This document shows positions 48,901 through 57,699 of a stretch of DNA of 64,000 nucleotides, one piece after another. The stretch is from Lysobacter sp. GTDB taxonomy: Bacteria > Pseudomonadota > Gammaproteobacteria > Xanthomonadales > Xanthomonadaceae. The stretch covers positions 1-64,000 of the forward strand of contig JAHCAU010000009.1 in the NCBI GenBank assembly GCA_019634715.1. The letters are read 5' to 3'. The translations under genes and the position numbers were made by a program. Every line of letters starts with the position of its first letter. Within the stretch, counting starts at the first letter, position 1. The notes under the pieces were generated by a model that saw nothing but the letters and a program-made list of their open reading frames with translations, searched no databases and had not been told where the DNA came from.

Positions 48901-50735
48901 CGCCTGCGCTCGAGCGCGGTACCGTACGCTTGGTACTTCACGGTCGAATACGTCTTGTCTGCGGCGTACTCATAACGCGTGGCGTTGTTGAGCTTGTCCC
49001 GGTATTCCTGTACCAGCGCCCCCGTCAGCGTGCTGGAGGTCGAGCCATCCGCTGCCGACATGGCAGTGGCACGACGATAGCCACTGACACTGGACAAGGT
49101 ATACGTGCGCGACTCGCCGTAGTAACCGGTAACCTGGACCTGCGTGTCTCCGGTATAGGCAAGCTGGGTGACGCCAACCGGTCCACCTGCAGTATGGAAC
49201 TGGCTCAGACGTACGCGCCCCTTGCTCTCGTAGGCATAGCTGGCGTATCGCTGGCCGTTCTCGCTGATACCGGTCAGCGCATTCACATCGCCTGCATCAG
49301 AAAGCCCGGTCTCGTTGTAGTGGTAGGTCTTCAGCGCGCCATCGGGATAGGTCGCGGACGCAAGATTGCGATTTGCGTCATAAGTGTACGTGACCAGCGC
49401 ATCGTCTGGCTGACGCACTCCAGAGAGCCGACCGTCCGATGCATATTCGAACGACAGTTTGCGTCCTGTGAGATCGGTCGCCGAAACCAGACGGACGCCC
49501 TCGTAAGCAAACATGATCTTGTTGCCAGTATCACGCTCCTCAAGACGTAGCAACCTGCCGGATGCAGTGAAATAACGAACCAACGCGCCATTACCCGATG
49601 TCACCACGTACTTGTGCTGCAACGATGTACTCGTCTCGACATCAAGCACGCTGCTCGCATTACCTTCGGAGAAAAAGCGGTTACTCGACCCTACACGACG
49701 GAACACTTCAACGTAACCGCGATCATTAATCCAGAGCAATGGATTGGATAGATAACTTGGATCACCGGTCACACGGTCCGAATAGGAATGGACCCAGCCA
49801 GGCGCCAGTTCAGGCAACTGTCCCAACTGACGCAGTGAATGGTAGGTCCGCTCAAATGGTCTGCCGGCAAAGCTGAAATCAGTCTCGAACCGCGCCTTGT
49901 CACCTGTGGCAGGGAAAGAGGGATTCGTGCCCTCGACCGGATTCGTCGGGCAATTCGTCTCATCGCACTTGGTCTGGCGCAAACGAGTCGTGATCCACTG
50001 GTTGGCAATATTGGCACGGCACAAATAGGGAGGCGCCAATACGTTGCTTTGCGTGCCGTCCACATAGGCAGGATGACGACCGGAAATGCCACTGAAACCG
50101 GCGGGACAGGAAAAAGTGCTCCATTTCAGCAGCGCATGCTCCGCGGAGTGTCGCAAATTGCCATCCGAGATTCTGTAGACGAGCACCTGCAACTTCCGCG
50201 CACCAGAGGCAAAGGTCTTTTCAAGCGTGTGCCGCAACTCGAAGCCACTACTTTCGAAATAAGGATTTGCATGACTCCCGGAAAGAACGTGCTCCACCGT
50301 ATGGGAGTTCCCATAGACGGATTGATAGCTGGCGACGAGAGCAGCCACCAAGGAGGCCTCGTCAGCACACATCGTAGGGTACGCCGGATTACTTGACGGC
50401 ACGCACGATGCCGGTGCCGGGTTCGGGAAATTGTACGCGTTGTAAGCAACCGGATTGATCTGGGTGGGAGGTTGATCCGGAACGCCATAGATCATGTAAA
50501 AGTACGTCAAACTTCCCGACCCCGAACCGACCTGAACGTCCTTCTGTTGCAGATAGGCAGCGTAGTTCGGATTCGCGGCGCGCATGGCTTGCTCGGCCTG
50601 CTGCAAGGTAGGGTAGCAAGTGCCATAGCAGTATTCCGTCTGCACAGACTGCGCCAATGCACTTCGTGGCGAAAAGATGGCAAGAAAAATGCCCATCGCG
50701 ACGATGATTGAGAATACGGGCTGACATTTACGCAT
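45957..50735 (-). CDS. secreted Rhs/YD-repeat protein with C-terminal Tlde1-like toxin domain
   Basis: 1592 residues. A Sec signal peptide (IIVAMGIFLAIFSPRSALA) starts the protein, so it is not a PAAR-type VI effector. A DUF6531-like segment (ARFETDFSFAGRPFERTYHS) precedes some thirty YD repeats forming the shell, then the Rhs core RFPGQRYDAASGLNYNYFRD ... YVESDPIGLGGG ... IDPSGL. The last 131 residues (1462-1592) are a separate module: EGPVPPGSYRM, then FFLHAGSISNGCITV with His1551 and Cys1559, the pattern of L,D-transpeptidase-like Tlde1/DUF2778 toxins that attack peptidoglycan. The module has much lower G+C than the shell. Start: ATG at 50735; a GTG at 50780 would put 15 residues before the signal. 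Confidence 0.85.
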   Translation of the reverse strand: MRKCQPVFSIIVAMGIFLAIFSPRSALAQSVQTEYCYGTCYPTLQQAEQAMRAANPNYAAYLQQKDVQVGSGSGSLTYFYMIYGVPDQPPTQINPVAYNAYNFPNPAPASCVPSSNPAYPTMCADEASLVAALVASYQSVYGNSHTVEHVLSGSHANPYFESSGFELRHTLEKTFASGARKLQVLVYRISDGNLRHSAEHALLKWSTFSCPAGFSGISGRHPAYVDGTQSNVLAPPYLCRANIANQWITTRLRQTKCDETNCPTNPVEGTNPSFPATGDKARFETDFSFAGRPFERTYHSLRQLGQLPELAPGWVHSYSDRVTGDPSYLSNPLLWINDRGYVEVFRRVGSSNRFFSEGNASSVLDVETSTSLQHKYVVTSGNGALVRYFTASGRLLRLEERDTGNKIMFAYEGVRLVSATDLTGRKLSFEYASDGRLSGVRQPDDALVTYTYDANRNLASATYPDGALKTYHYNETGLSDAGDVNALTGISENGQRYASYAYESKGRVRLSQFHTAGGPVGVTQLAYTGDTQVQVTGYYGESRTYTLSSVSGYRRATAMSAADGSTSSTLTGALVQEYRDKLNNATRYEYAADKTYSTVKYQAYGTALERRRVTSRNAAYRVDSLSIQAKVSGSYVPKQAHAYTYNARNQVLTHTVSDPATSASRITTRAYCEQVDVDNGSCPFVGLLKSVDGPRTDVSDVTSYVYRMADDAACATSLTTCAYRKGDFWKSINALGQASEILSYDGAGRVLASKDVNGITTHSEYDAAGRMTASKIRGANDASEADDRITRIEYWPDGLVKKVTQPDGSYTSYGYDGANRLTSIADAEGNSITYTLDGAGNRTGEQVKDDQGALMRSLTRTYNTLGQLQSQTDAYGRVTSFTYDANGDLDQSTDALTRVSDNNNDPLGRLSRTLQDMNGIAAETKFSYDALDNLTQVNDPKGLNTTYTYNGLGDQTQLQSPDTGTTTYAYDSAGNRASQTDARGVTTSYVYDALNRLTSVSVPTSSLNIGYVYDSTQAACQSGEGYGVGRLTRIDDGSGSTVYCYNRFGDLVRKVQTTNGQSFTLRYQYNAAGQLTGMVYPDGASVDYAYDALGRVSEIGATPTGGTRQVVLTNATYYPFGPVAEWSYGNGRLMKRSLNQNYQPGFVEVVGAGGLSLGYEFDEVGNLKRLRSADQADPPRRVFGYDGLNRLTENRDGVSNALLEGYAYDKTGNRTSATVGAITTPYSYPAGSHRLDSVGATARSYDNVGNTTQIGGTAKEFVYNDLNRMSQYRESGVAKMNYVYNGRGEQVRKHLGSSDTYSVYDEAGRWVGDYAGSGSPVQQIVWFGDLPIAVLDGASTAQKLYYVEADMLGTPRVVVDPLRGATGTAVWTWDLAGEAFGNTAPNQDPDGDATAFVFNMRFPGQRYDAASGLNYNYFRDYDAVTGRYVESDPIGLGGGVSTYSYATGNGLVTIDPSGLATCTYWISSRRLMCTSDSGVSVTLGPENVFSGNGACKDNPECADVKDEGPVPPGSYRMIESDKFGGSFWLDNGALSRALCGMGIGRCEFFLHAGSISNGCITVRLADENTKKAWDGVRAVVRDASFDVLTVVP

Positions 50736-50913
50736 GATGCGTTTTCCCAGAAAGTGCCATGAGCGCCAAGCAAACGACACTCGACAAGAAAACAGGAAGC
50801 GAACAAAAGCCGCACCGCGGCCCGGTCAATCGGCGCAAAGATACCGCATCAAGCTTGCGAAATGAAACTCGATGCGCCGACTTTGCGACGAACGGGCGAC
50901 GCAGGCATAGCCA

Positions 50914-52212
50914 TCACAGATTCCGGCTCATGATCACTCCCCCCTTCATGACGAATCCGATTTTTTCGAGCAGGGTCACGTCATGAGTCGGATCACCGGG
51001 CACTGCAACGAGATCCGCATGCCGCCCGCTTTCGATCACACCGATATCGTTGCGTCCCAATGCATCGGCGGCGTTGATGGTGGCGGACTGGATGGCCTGC
51101 ACGGGCGTCATGCCGTAGCGCACCATCACCGCGAATTGTTTCGCGTTGTCGCCATGTGGATAGATGCCGGCGTCGGTGCCGTAGACCATCTTCACGCCGG
51201 CCTGGTGCGCGCGGCGGAAGTTCTCGCGCTGGAGTTCGCCGATCTCGCGGTCCTTGCGCAGGTTGTCTTCGAGCACGCCGTTCTTCGCGCCTTCGCTCTG
51301 CGTGTACTCGGTGTTGTAGATGTCCATCGACAGGTAGGCGCCGTGCTGCTTGGCGAGGCGGATGCCTTCGTCGTCGAGCAGGCTGGCGTGCTCGATGGTG
51401 TCGACGCCTGCACGGATGGCGTCGCGGATGCCGCTGGCACCGTGCGCGTGCGCGGCGATCTTCAGGCCCCACATGTGCGCTTCGTCGGCGGCGGCCTTCA
51501 TTTCGGCGAAGGTCATCTGCTGCTGGCCGGATTCGGTGTTGCGCGAGAACACGCCGCCGGTGGCGCAGATCTTGATGACCTGCGCGCCGTACTTGCGCAC
51601 TTCGCGCACGGAGCGGCGCGCTTGCTCGGGATTGTCGGCGTTGTACTCGTTGCGGTCGCGCATCGACGGCGGGAAATAGGTCGAGTCGCAGTGGCCGCCG
51701 GTGGCGCCGAAAGCGTACGCGGCGGGCACGATGCGCGGGCCGACGATCCTGCCTTCGTCGATCGCCTGCTGCAGGCCGACGTCGTTCCAGTCGTCGGCAC
51801 CGAGGTTGCGGATGGTGGTGAAGCCGGCCATCAGCGTCTTCTCGGCATGCGCGACCGAGACCACGGACCAGAAGCGGTCGTTGAACTGCAGGTACGAGTA
51901 GCCGCTGAAGGTCGGGTCGCTGTCGATGTGCACGTGCATGTCGATCAGGCCGGGCAGCACGGTCATGTCGCCGAGGTCATGACGCGGCAGGCTGGCTGCG
52001 GCATCGATGCTGCGGCCGTCGCTGGCGACCTGCTTGATGCGCCCGTCCTCGACGAGGATCTGCACGTTGCGCAGCATGCGGCCGCTGCGCACGTCGAGCA
52101 TGCGCGCGGCGGTGACCACGCTCGAATTCGTTTCGGGCGTCGACCGGGCGTACGCGGCGAAGCCCGCGGACAAGGCGACGGCACACAGCAGCGACAGGCA
52201 GGTACGGCGCAT
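50914..52212 (-). CDS. exported metal-dependent amidohydrolase
   Basis: 432-residue amidohydrolase-superfamily protein with a signal peptide (MRRTCLSLLCAVALSAGFAAYA). Metal-binding pattern of the imidazolonepropionase/Xaa-Pro dipeptidase subgroup: IDMHVHIDSD, VIKICATGGV (bridging Lys), AAHAHGASG, DTIEHAS and YGTDAGIYPHGD. Related periplasmic enzymes hydrolyse Xaa-Pro or N-acyl dipeptides, so peptide scavenging is the best guess. Start at 52212 puts the signal peptide at the N-terminus. It is upstream of rhs on the same strand; the 178-bp gap contains no recognised element. Confidence 0.85.
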   Translation of the reverse strand: MRRTCLSLLCAVALSAGFAAYARSTPETNSSVVTAARMLDVRSGRMLRNVQILVEDGRIKQVASDGRSIDAAASLPRHDLGDMTVLPGLIDMHVHIDSDPTFSGYSYLQFNDRFWSVVSVAHAEKTLMAGFTTIRNLGADDWNDVGLQQAIDEGRIVGPRIVPAAYAFGATGGHCDSTYFPPSMRDRNEYNADNPEQARRSVREVRKYGAQVIKICATGGVFSRNTESGQQQMTFAEMKAAADEAHMWGLKIAAHAHGASGIRDAIRAGVDTIEHASLLDDEGIRLAKQHGAYLSMDIYNTEYTQSEGAKNGVLEDNLRKDREIGELQRENFRRAHQAGVKMVYGTDAGIYPHGDNAKQFAVMVRYGMTPVQAIQSATINAADALGRNDIGVIESGRHADLVAVPGDPTHDVTLLEKIGFVMKGGVIMSRNL

Positions 52213-52297
52213 GGAACGACCCTCGGGATTGGATCGTCCCAGACTAGCGCCGCGGCCGGGACGGGTCGAGTGACCGTCCAGACGCGGGCAATCGGGG

Positions 52298-53233
52298 TCA
52301 AGCGATGGGTTGCTGGGCGATGGGCTGCAACTCGAAGGCCGGCGCGGGTGTCAGCCAGGGCATCAGCCAGTGGTCGAGCAGCAGGAACGCGAACAGCGCC
52401 ATCAGGTACACGATCGAATAGTTGAACGTGCGCATCGCGAAGAACTCGTCCGGCGGATCGAGCAGGCGCCAGGCGTACCAGAGGAAGACCGCGCCGAGCA
52501 CGAGCGCTCCGCCGAGGTAGAAGGCGCCGCTCATCTTCACCGCATACGGCAGCAGGGTCACGAGGACCAGCAGCACCGTGTAGAACAGGATCTGCCAGCG
52601 CGTGTACTGCACGCCATGCGTCACCGGCAGCATCGGCACCAGCGCGCGGGCGTAGTCGTCGCGGCGGAAGATCGCCAGCGCCCAGAAGTGCGGCGGCGTC
52701 CACACGAAGATGATCAGCACCAGCAGCAGCGCATGCGCCCAGTCCCATTCGTTGCGCATGCCGGTGACCGCGGCCCAGCCGAGCAGCGGCGGCGCGGCGC
52801 CTGCGATGCCGCCGATGACGATGTTCTGCGGCGTGGCGCGCTTGAGCCAGGCGGTGTAGACGATGGCGTAGCCGATCAGCGAGGCGAAGGTGAGCGCCGC
52901 GGTGATCGGGTTGACCATCGAGATCAGCATCGCCATCGACAGCGCACCGAGGAACACCGCGAACGCCAGCACCTGCGCCGGCTGCAGCGCACCCGTGGCG
53001 AGCGGACGGTTCGCGGTGCGCGCCATTACCCGATCGATGCGCTGGTCGATCAGGTGGTTGATCGCGGCCGCGCTGGCCGCCGCCAGCCAGATGCCGATGA
53101 AGCCGAACACGCTCTCGCGCAGCGGCGGCAGGCCCGGCACGGCCAGGAACATGCCGACGAAGGCGGTGAACACGATCAGCGCCACCACGCGCGGCTTGGT
53201 CAGTGCCCAGTATTCGCGAATGGGAAAGGCCAT
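52298..53233 (-). CDS. ctaB: protoheme IX farnesyltransferase (heme O synthase)
   Basis: 311-residue UbiA-family membrane prenyltransferase that converts heme B to heme O. About nine hydrophobic segments; the prenyl-diphosphate Asp motif is [20 protein letters not shown] near residue 60. It is the last gene of the SURF1-CxxxC-ctaA-ctaB run and feeds ctaA, 9 bp upstream. Confidence 0.96.
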   Translation of the reverse strand: MAFPIREYWALTKPRVVALIVFTAFVGMFLAVPGLPPLRESVFGFIGIWLAAASAAAINHLIDQRIDRVMARTANRPLATGALQPAQVLAFAVFLGALSMAMLISMVNPITAALTFASLIGYAIVYTAWLKRATPQNIVIGGIAGAAPPLLGWAAVTGMRNEWDWAHALLLVLIIFVWTPPHFWALAIFRRDDYARALVPMLPVTHGVQYTRWQILFYTVLLVLVTLLPYAVKMSGAFYLGGALVLGAVFLWYAWRLLDPPDEFFAMRTFNYSIVYLMALFAFLLLDHWLMPWLTPAPAFELQPIAQQPIA

Positions 53234-53242
53234 GGGGCGCGC

Positions 53243-54409
53243 TTACTCGGTGGGCCGGCGCAGGCGCGCCAGCAGGCTGACCAGCAGCAACAGCAGCAGC
53301 GCGGCGCCGGCGTTGTGCAGCGTGGCCACGGCCAGCGGCAGGCCCATCACCACGTTGGCGATACCCAGGCCGACCTGGGCCAGGGTCAGCGCAACCAGCA
53401 CCACGCCGGTCAGCCACAGGCCGGGCGTGCGGATCAGCTTCACGGCCAGCGCGAGCAGGTAGGCGAAGACCACGACCGCCATGATGCGGTGCGCGAGCTG
53501 GATCGCGATGCGCGAGGCGCCGTCGAGCACGCCGCCTTCGTAATCCACACCGACGCCGCGCCAGAGCACGAAGCCTTCGCAGAAATCGGCCGGCGGCACC
53601 CACCGGCCGACGCAGGTCGGGAAATCGTTGCCGCAGGCGAGCGCGGCATAGTTGGCGCTGACCCAGCCGCCTAGCGCGATCTGCACGCCGACCACGAACA
53701 CCGCGCCGATCAGCCACCAGCGCATCGCGATGGCGCCGGCGATGCGTACCGGTCGATCGGTCGCTCGCCAGGCCATCCACGACAGCATCGCCAGCGTGGT
53801 CATGCCGCCGAGCAGGTGGCCCATCACGATGACCGGCTTGAGCAGCATCGTCACCGTCCATTTGCCGAGCAGCGCCTGGAACACGATCAGCATCAGCGTG
53901 AACGCCGCCGCGCGCGCGAGGTCGTCGTTGCTCCATCGCAATGCGGCGATCAGCAGGATCAGCTCGCCCAGCCCCGCGGACGCGAGCGCGAGGCCGATGT
54001 GGCCGTGCATGTACAGCGGAATGCCGGCGGCGACGAAGGCGGAGGCGACCAGCACCTGCGCGACGCCCAGCTTGCGTCGCCGCGCGGCCATCAGGGTCAG
54101 GATCAGCACCAGGACGCCCAGCGTCGCGGCCGCATGGCGATGGACCTGCTCGCGCCAGGCCTTGTGGGTCTCGAACGGACGGATTTCGCTGGCGGCGTGT
54201 GCGGCCGCTTCGGAGGCCGCCTTCGGCCAGGCGGCGCGACCGTAGCAGGTCGGCCAATCGGGGCAGCTCAGGCCAGCATCCGAGAGACGCACGAAGGCGC
54301 CGAACACGATCACGCACAGCGTGAGCGCGACCGCCAGCCAGGCGATGCGGTGGAAATGTCTGTGAACGGCCGGCCTGAGCACGGCAGGTCGCGAGGTGGA
54401 GTCGGTCAT
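53243..54409 (-). CDS. ctaA: heme A synthase (COX15/CtaA)
   Basis: 388-residue COX15-type membrane monooxygenase oxidising heme O to heme A. Two four-helix halves with heme-ligand His in HRHAAATLGVLVLI, MGHLLGG and LAHRIMAVVV; Cys pairs SCPDWPTCYGR and CGNDFPTCVGRW on the periplasmic loops. The ATG at 54409 overlaps the stop of the preceding gene by ATGA. Supplies heme A to CtaD. Confidence 0.95.
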   Translation of the reverse strand: MTDSTSRPAVLRPAVHRHFHRIAWLAVALTLCVIVFGAFVRLSDAGLSCPDWPTCYGRAAWPKAASEAAAHAASEIRPFETHKAWREQVHRHAAATLGVLVLILTLMAARRRKLGVAQVLVASAFVAAGIPLYMHGHIGLALASAGLGELILLIAALRWSNDDLARAAAFTLMLIVFQALLGKWTVTMLLKPVIVMGHLLGGMTTLAMLSWMAWRATDRPVRIAGAIAMRWWLIGAVFVVGVQIALGGWVSANYAALACGNDFPTCVGRWVPPADFCEGFVLWRGVGVDYEGGVLDGASRIAIQLAHRIMAVVVFAYLLALAVKLIRTPGLWLTGVVLVALTLAQVGLGIANVVMGLPLAVATLHNAGAALLLLLLVSLLARLRRPTE

Positions 54410-54972
54410 TTCAGCTTCAGCAGTCTGGACAGGTCCGTACGCAGGTGCCCCGGATCGAAGCCCGGAGCGTAGCGCAGAATCACGAAACCGTTGGGGTCGA
54501 CGACGTAGACGGGCATGCCCTGCGGGTCGTCGAGTCGAGGCAGGCCGGCGCGCAGCGCGGCATCGTCGCGCAGATGGCGCAGCGCCGGCGTACGCAGGCC
54601 ATCGGCCGGGAAATCGCCGACCCAGAGGATGTGCACGTGGTCCGCACGCTGCGCGAACAGCTCGCGCACCAGTTCGAGATCGCGGCTCAACCTGACGCAG
54701 GGTGCGGCGCAGCCCCGCGGCGCGACCACGAGGATGCGCCACATGCGTTCGCGCGGATTCCAGCGGTACTCGCTGCCGTCCACCTGCACCGGCACCACCT
54801 GGCGCAGGTCGCCCGGCGGATCGAGCAGTTCGCCGTGGTTCTTCATGCCTTCGGGCCGCCAGCCGGAAAAGCGCAGCAGGCCGGCGACGAGCATTCCGCC
54901 GAAGAACAGGGCGAAGATCGCGAGCAGCGCGAGCCGGTTGCGATTGCGTCGGGTCGGATCGATCGGGGTCAT
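54406..54972 (-). CDS. membrane-anchored CxxxC thioredoxin-like oxidase assembly protein
   Basis: 188 residues: one N-terminal membrane anchor (LALLAIFALFFGGMLVAGLL) then a periplasmic domain with C88-AAP-C92 in VVAPRGCAAPCVRLSRDLE, the CxxxC spacing of SCO copper chaperones, and a thioredoxin-like end (YVVDPNGFVILRYAPGFDP). The position between SURF1 and ctaA matches an unnamed gene in Pseudomonas oxidase clusters. Likely helps metallate or reduce the CuA site; inference. Both ends overlap neighbours by ATGA, so SURF1, this protein and CtaA are tightly coupled. Confidence 0.72.
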   Translation of the reverse strand: MTPIDPTRRNRNRLALLAIFALFFGGMLVAGLLRFSGWRPEGMKNHGELLDPPGDLRQVVPVQVDGSEYRWNPRERMWRILVVAPRGCAAPCVRLSRDLELVRELFAQRADHVHILWVGDFPADGLRTPALRHLRDDAALRAGLPRLDDPQGMPVYVVDPNGFVILRYAPGFDPGHLRTDLSRLLKLK

Positions 54973-55718
54973 TGCGAAGGTCCGTTGATGGAACGAAGGC
55001 GCCGGCTGCGGCGCACGGTCAGCAGCACGGCGGTCGCCAGCACCGCCGCAGCGAGCGCGAACCATTGCACGGCGTAGCCGAGGTGCTTCTCGGGCGGAAG
55101 GGTGTTGGGCAGGATGTCGAAATCGCGCTGGTAACCGAAGCCAGGCCCCGGTTCGGGCCGCAGCACGCGCGGCGCCAGGCCCTGCACGCCCAGCATGCGG
55201 GCGAGTTCGGCAGGTTCGATCCGCATCGCCAGCAGGGTGCCGTCGCTCTGCGGCTGCGGTTCACCGAGGCGCAGGCCGGCACCTGGAGGCGGCAGCAGCA
55301 GGCCGCGCAGCGCGCGCGGCGCATCGTCGCGCGGCACCTGCGGCAGGGTGCGATCCAGCGGCAGCGCGACCCAGCCGAGGTCGACGAGCACGCCCTGGCC
55401 GGCATCGGTCTCGAAGGAGCGATAGGCACGCACGCCGACGCGGCCCTCGTGTTGCTGATTGTCGAGGAGTACGGCCGGGGCGTCGACGAACCGTCCGTGG
55501 ACCTCGATCCAGTCGTAGGCATTCGCACGCGCGGCGTCGCCGATGACGCCGGCAGGCTGCGGCGCGCGTGCGGACAGCGCACGCTGCGCCTCGGCGAGCA
55601 TCCCGCGCTTGATGTCCGCGCGCCCGAGCTGCCAGACGCCGAGCGACGCGAAGCCGGCGATCGCGACCAGCGCGAACGCCCACAGCAGCACGGGGTGGCG
55701 GCGCAACCCCGGCTTCAC
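54969..55718 (-). CDS. SURF1 family cytochrome oxidase assembly protein
   Basis: 249-residue SURF1/Shy1 protein with one membrane helix at each end (PVLLWAFALVAIAGFASLGVW and YAVQWFALAAAVLATAVLL) and a periplasmic domain between. Signatures: SLGVWQLGRADIKRGML, HEGRVGVRAYRSFETDAG, VLVDLGWV. It helps insert heme A into subunit I. GTG start at 55718 has GGAGG six bases away. Divergent from the DUF2909 gene. Confidence 0.93.
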   Translation of the reverse strand: MKPGLRRHPVLLWAFALVAIAGFASLGVWQLGRADIKRGMLAEAQRALSARAPQPAGVIGDAARANAYDWIEVHGRFVDAPAVLLDNQQHEGRVGVRAYRSFETDAGQGVLVDLGWVALPLDRTLPQVPRDDAPRALRGLLLPPPGAGLRLGEPQPQSDGTLLAMRIEPAELARMLGVQGLAPRVLRPEPGPGFGYQRDFDILPNTLPPEKHLGYAVQWFALAAAVLATAVLLTVRRSRRLRSINGPSQ

Positions 55719-55787
55719 CCCTTCGCCTCCAACGCCTGCGATAATGCACGGCACATCGGGCGCAACCGCGCGCCTGCGGAGAAGGTC

Positions 55788-56018
55788 ATGAGCGATTCGT
55801 TGAAGACCCTGCTCATCGTCGGGTTTCTGATCCTGATTCTGTGGAACCTGGGCGCCGGGCTTTACTACATGCTCGTCGACAAGGGGCAGACCAAACGCAC
55901 GGTCAACGCACTGACCAAGCGCATCGCCCTGTCCGTGGCGCTGATCCTCCTGCTGATCCTCGCCATCTACATGGGTTGGATCGAACCGCACGGCGTGGGC
56001 CGCGATCCGGCCGGCTGA
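55788..56018 (+). CDS. DUF2909 twin-transmembrane protein
   Basis: 76 residues with two membrane helices (TLLIVGFLILILWNLGAGLYY and IALSVALILLLILAIYMGW) joined by a basic loop (DKGQTKRTVNALTKR). This is the DUF2909 pattern, usually found beside SURF1 in oxidase clusters; function unknown. It is on the opposite strand to all surrounding cta genes, AAGG-preceded ATG at 55788. Confidence 0.85.
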   Translation: MSDSLKTLLIVGFLILILWNLGAGLYYMLVDKGQTKRTVNALTKRIALSVALILLLILAIYMGWIEPHGVGRDPAG

Positions 56019-56094
56019 TCGCCGTACCCCAGCCTGACGATACGGCGCGCGCTGCGTGCCGGATTCGGCTGCGGTGCATGCCTCGCTCCAGACG

Positions 56095-56121
56095 AGAAGG
56101 CCGGCGCAATGCCGGCCTTCT
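56095..56121. terminator. bidirectional terminator
   Basis: AGAAGGCCGGC-GCAAT-GCCGGCCTTCT, eleven-base perfect stem between convergent DUF2909 and ctaE. Confidence 0.8.
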
Positions 56122-56176
56122 GCATGACGCACCCGTCGAAGCCGTCGTCGCGACGCGAGGCCGCGACGACCGGGTA

Positions 56177-57061
56177 TCACAGCACGTAGACGAACAGGAA
56201 CAGGCCCAGCCAGACCACGTCGACGAAGTGCCAATACCAGGCCACCGCTTCGAACGCGAAGTGGTTTTCCTTGGTGAAGTGGCCCTTGGCGCAGCGCAGC
56301 CACATGATCGCCAGCATCAGGGTACCTAGGGTCACGTGCGCGCCATGGAAGCCGGTGAGCATGAAGAAGGTCGAGCCGTAGATGCCCGAACCCATCGTCA
56401 GGTTCAGTTCGTTGTAGGCGTGGATGTACTCCTCGGCCTGCAGCACGAGGAACACGCAGCCCAGCAGCACGGTCAGGCCCAGCCAGAACAGCAGCGCCTT
56501 GCGCTGCGCGGCCTTGAGCGCATGGTGCGCGAGGGTCACGGTGACGCCGGAGGTGAGCAGGATCAGGGTGTTGATCAGCGGGAGACCCCAGGCCGGGATG
56601 GTCTGGAAGCTGCCGCCGACGTTGCCCGGGCCGCTGCTCGGCCAGGCGGCCGAGAATTCCGGCCAGAGGGTCGCGTTGGTCATGGCGCCGTCGCCCTCGC
56701 CGCCGAGCCACGGCAGCGCGAACTGGCGGGCGTAGAACAGCGCGCCGAAGAACGCGGCGAAGAACATCACTTCCGAGAAGATGAACCAGACCATGCCCAT
56801 GCGGAAGGACACGTCGACCTGCTTGTTGTAGAAGCCGCTGACCGACTCGAGGATCACGTCGGCGAACCACTTGAACATGATCGCGGCCAGGCCGAGCAGG
56901 CCGACGAAGAACGTGGCCTTGCCCCAGCTGACATGGTTCAGCCAGCTGGCCAGGCCGAGCATGGTGACGAAGAGGAAGACCGAGGCGAAGACCGGCCACT
57001 TGCTGCTGTGCGGCACGAAGTAGATCGCGGAATCGTGGTGGTCGGCGTGAGCTTGGGCCAT
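56177..57061 (-). CDS. ctaE: cytochrome c oxidase subunit III
   Basis: 294-residue seven-helix subunit III of the aa3 oxidase. Typical segments: VSFRMGMVWFIFSEVMFFAA, EYIHAYNELNLTMGSGIYGS, TGFHGAHVTLGT and the C-terminal FEAVAWYWHFVDVVWLGLF. His-rich start AQAHADHHDS. Last gene of ctaC-ctaD-small-ctaG-ctaE; ends at a shared terminator. Confidence 0.96.
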   Translation of the reverse strand: MAQAHADHHDSAIYFVPHSSKWPVFASVFLFVTMLGLASWLNHVSWGKATFFVGLLGLAAIMFKWFADVILESVSGFYNKQVDVSFRMGMVWFIFSEVMFFAAFFGALFYARQFALPWLGGEGDGAMTNATLWPEFSAAWPSSGPGNVGGSFQTIPAWGLPLINTLILLTSGVTVTLAHHALKAAQRKALLFWLGLTVLLGCVFLVLQAEEYIHAYNELNLTMGSGIYGSTFFMLTGFHGAHVTLGTLMLAIMWLRCAKGHFTKENHFAFEAVAWYWHFVDVVWLGLFLFVYVL

Positions 57062-57111
57062 GGCGGTCGTCTCGCGTGGGGCTGTCGGAGAATGAGGGTC
57101 TTGAGAACGGG

Positions 57112-57699
57112 TCAGGGCGCGCTGCGCGGTGCGGCGGCCGAGGTGCCGCCGGCCGGCTCGGAGAGCCTGGCGGTCAGCACGTCGTTCTTGAAGAAGGTGT
57201 AGGACAGGGTCAGCGTCTTCACATCGGCCGGGAGGTCCGGATCGACGATGAAGCGCACCGGCATGTCGCGCGACTCGCCCGCAGCGAGGGTCTGCGCGGT
57301 GAAGCAGAAGCATTCGGTCTTGTTGAAATACTGCGAGGCGCGAGCCGGCGCGACCGAGGGCGTGGCGCTGCCGACGATGTCGCGTTCGCTGCGGTTGCGC
57401 GCGACGTAGCTCGTCTCGTACAGCTCGCCGGGGCGGACCTGCATGGTCAGCGCCTGTGGCTGGAATTCCCAGGGCAGCTTGGAATTGACGTTCGCATCGA
57501 AGACCACGGTGACGGTGCGGTCGTCGCGCACCGCCGCCACGGCCTCGCCCTGCCCGCTCGGGCCGCGTTCGAGACGGATGCCGAACACCTTCTCGCAGGC
57601 GATGCGGTACAGGGGCACCAGCGCGAAACTGAAGCCGAAGGCCAGCAGTGTGACGGCGACCATGCCGCCGATCCCGATGCGGTGCGCCTTCGCGCTCAT
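57112..57699 (-). CDS. ctaG: cytochrome oxidase copper chaperone CtaG/Cox11
   Basis: 195-residue Cox11-type protein delivering copper to the CuB site. N-terminal membrane anchor (MVAVTLLAFGFSFALVPLYR) and a periplasmic beta domain with the copper motif C130-F-C132 in NKTECFCFTAQTL. ATG at 57699 overlaps the stop of the 45-residue gene upstream (ATGA). Confidence 0.95.
   Translation of the reverse strand: MSAKAHRIGIGGMVAVTLLAFGFSFALVPLYRIACEKVFGIRLERGPSGQGEAVAAVRDDRTVTVVFDANVNSKLPWEFQPQALTMQVRPGELYETSYVARNRSERDIVGSATPSVAPARASQYFNKTECFCFTAQTLAAGESRDMPVRFIVDPDLPADVKTLTLSYTFFKNDVLTARLSEPAGGTSAAAPRSAP

Noticed and set aside
46854..49550. 898-codon plus-strand frame opposite the rhs gene
   Set aside because: Antisense of YD repeats; periodic composition comes from the repeats, not from coding selection.
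45957..50735. Type VI secretion Rhs effector
   Set aside because: It has a Sec signal peptide, no PAAR domain, and no VgrG, Hcp or adaptor gene nearby.
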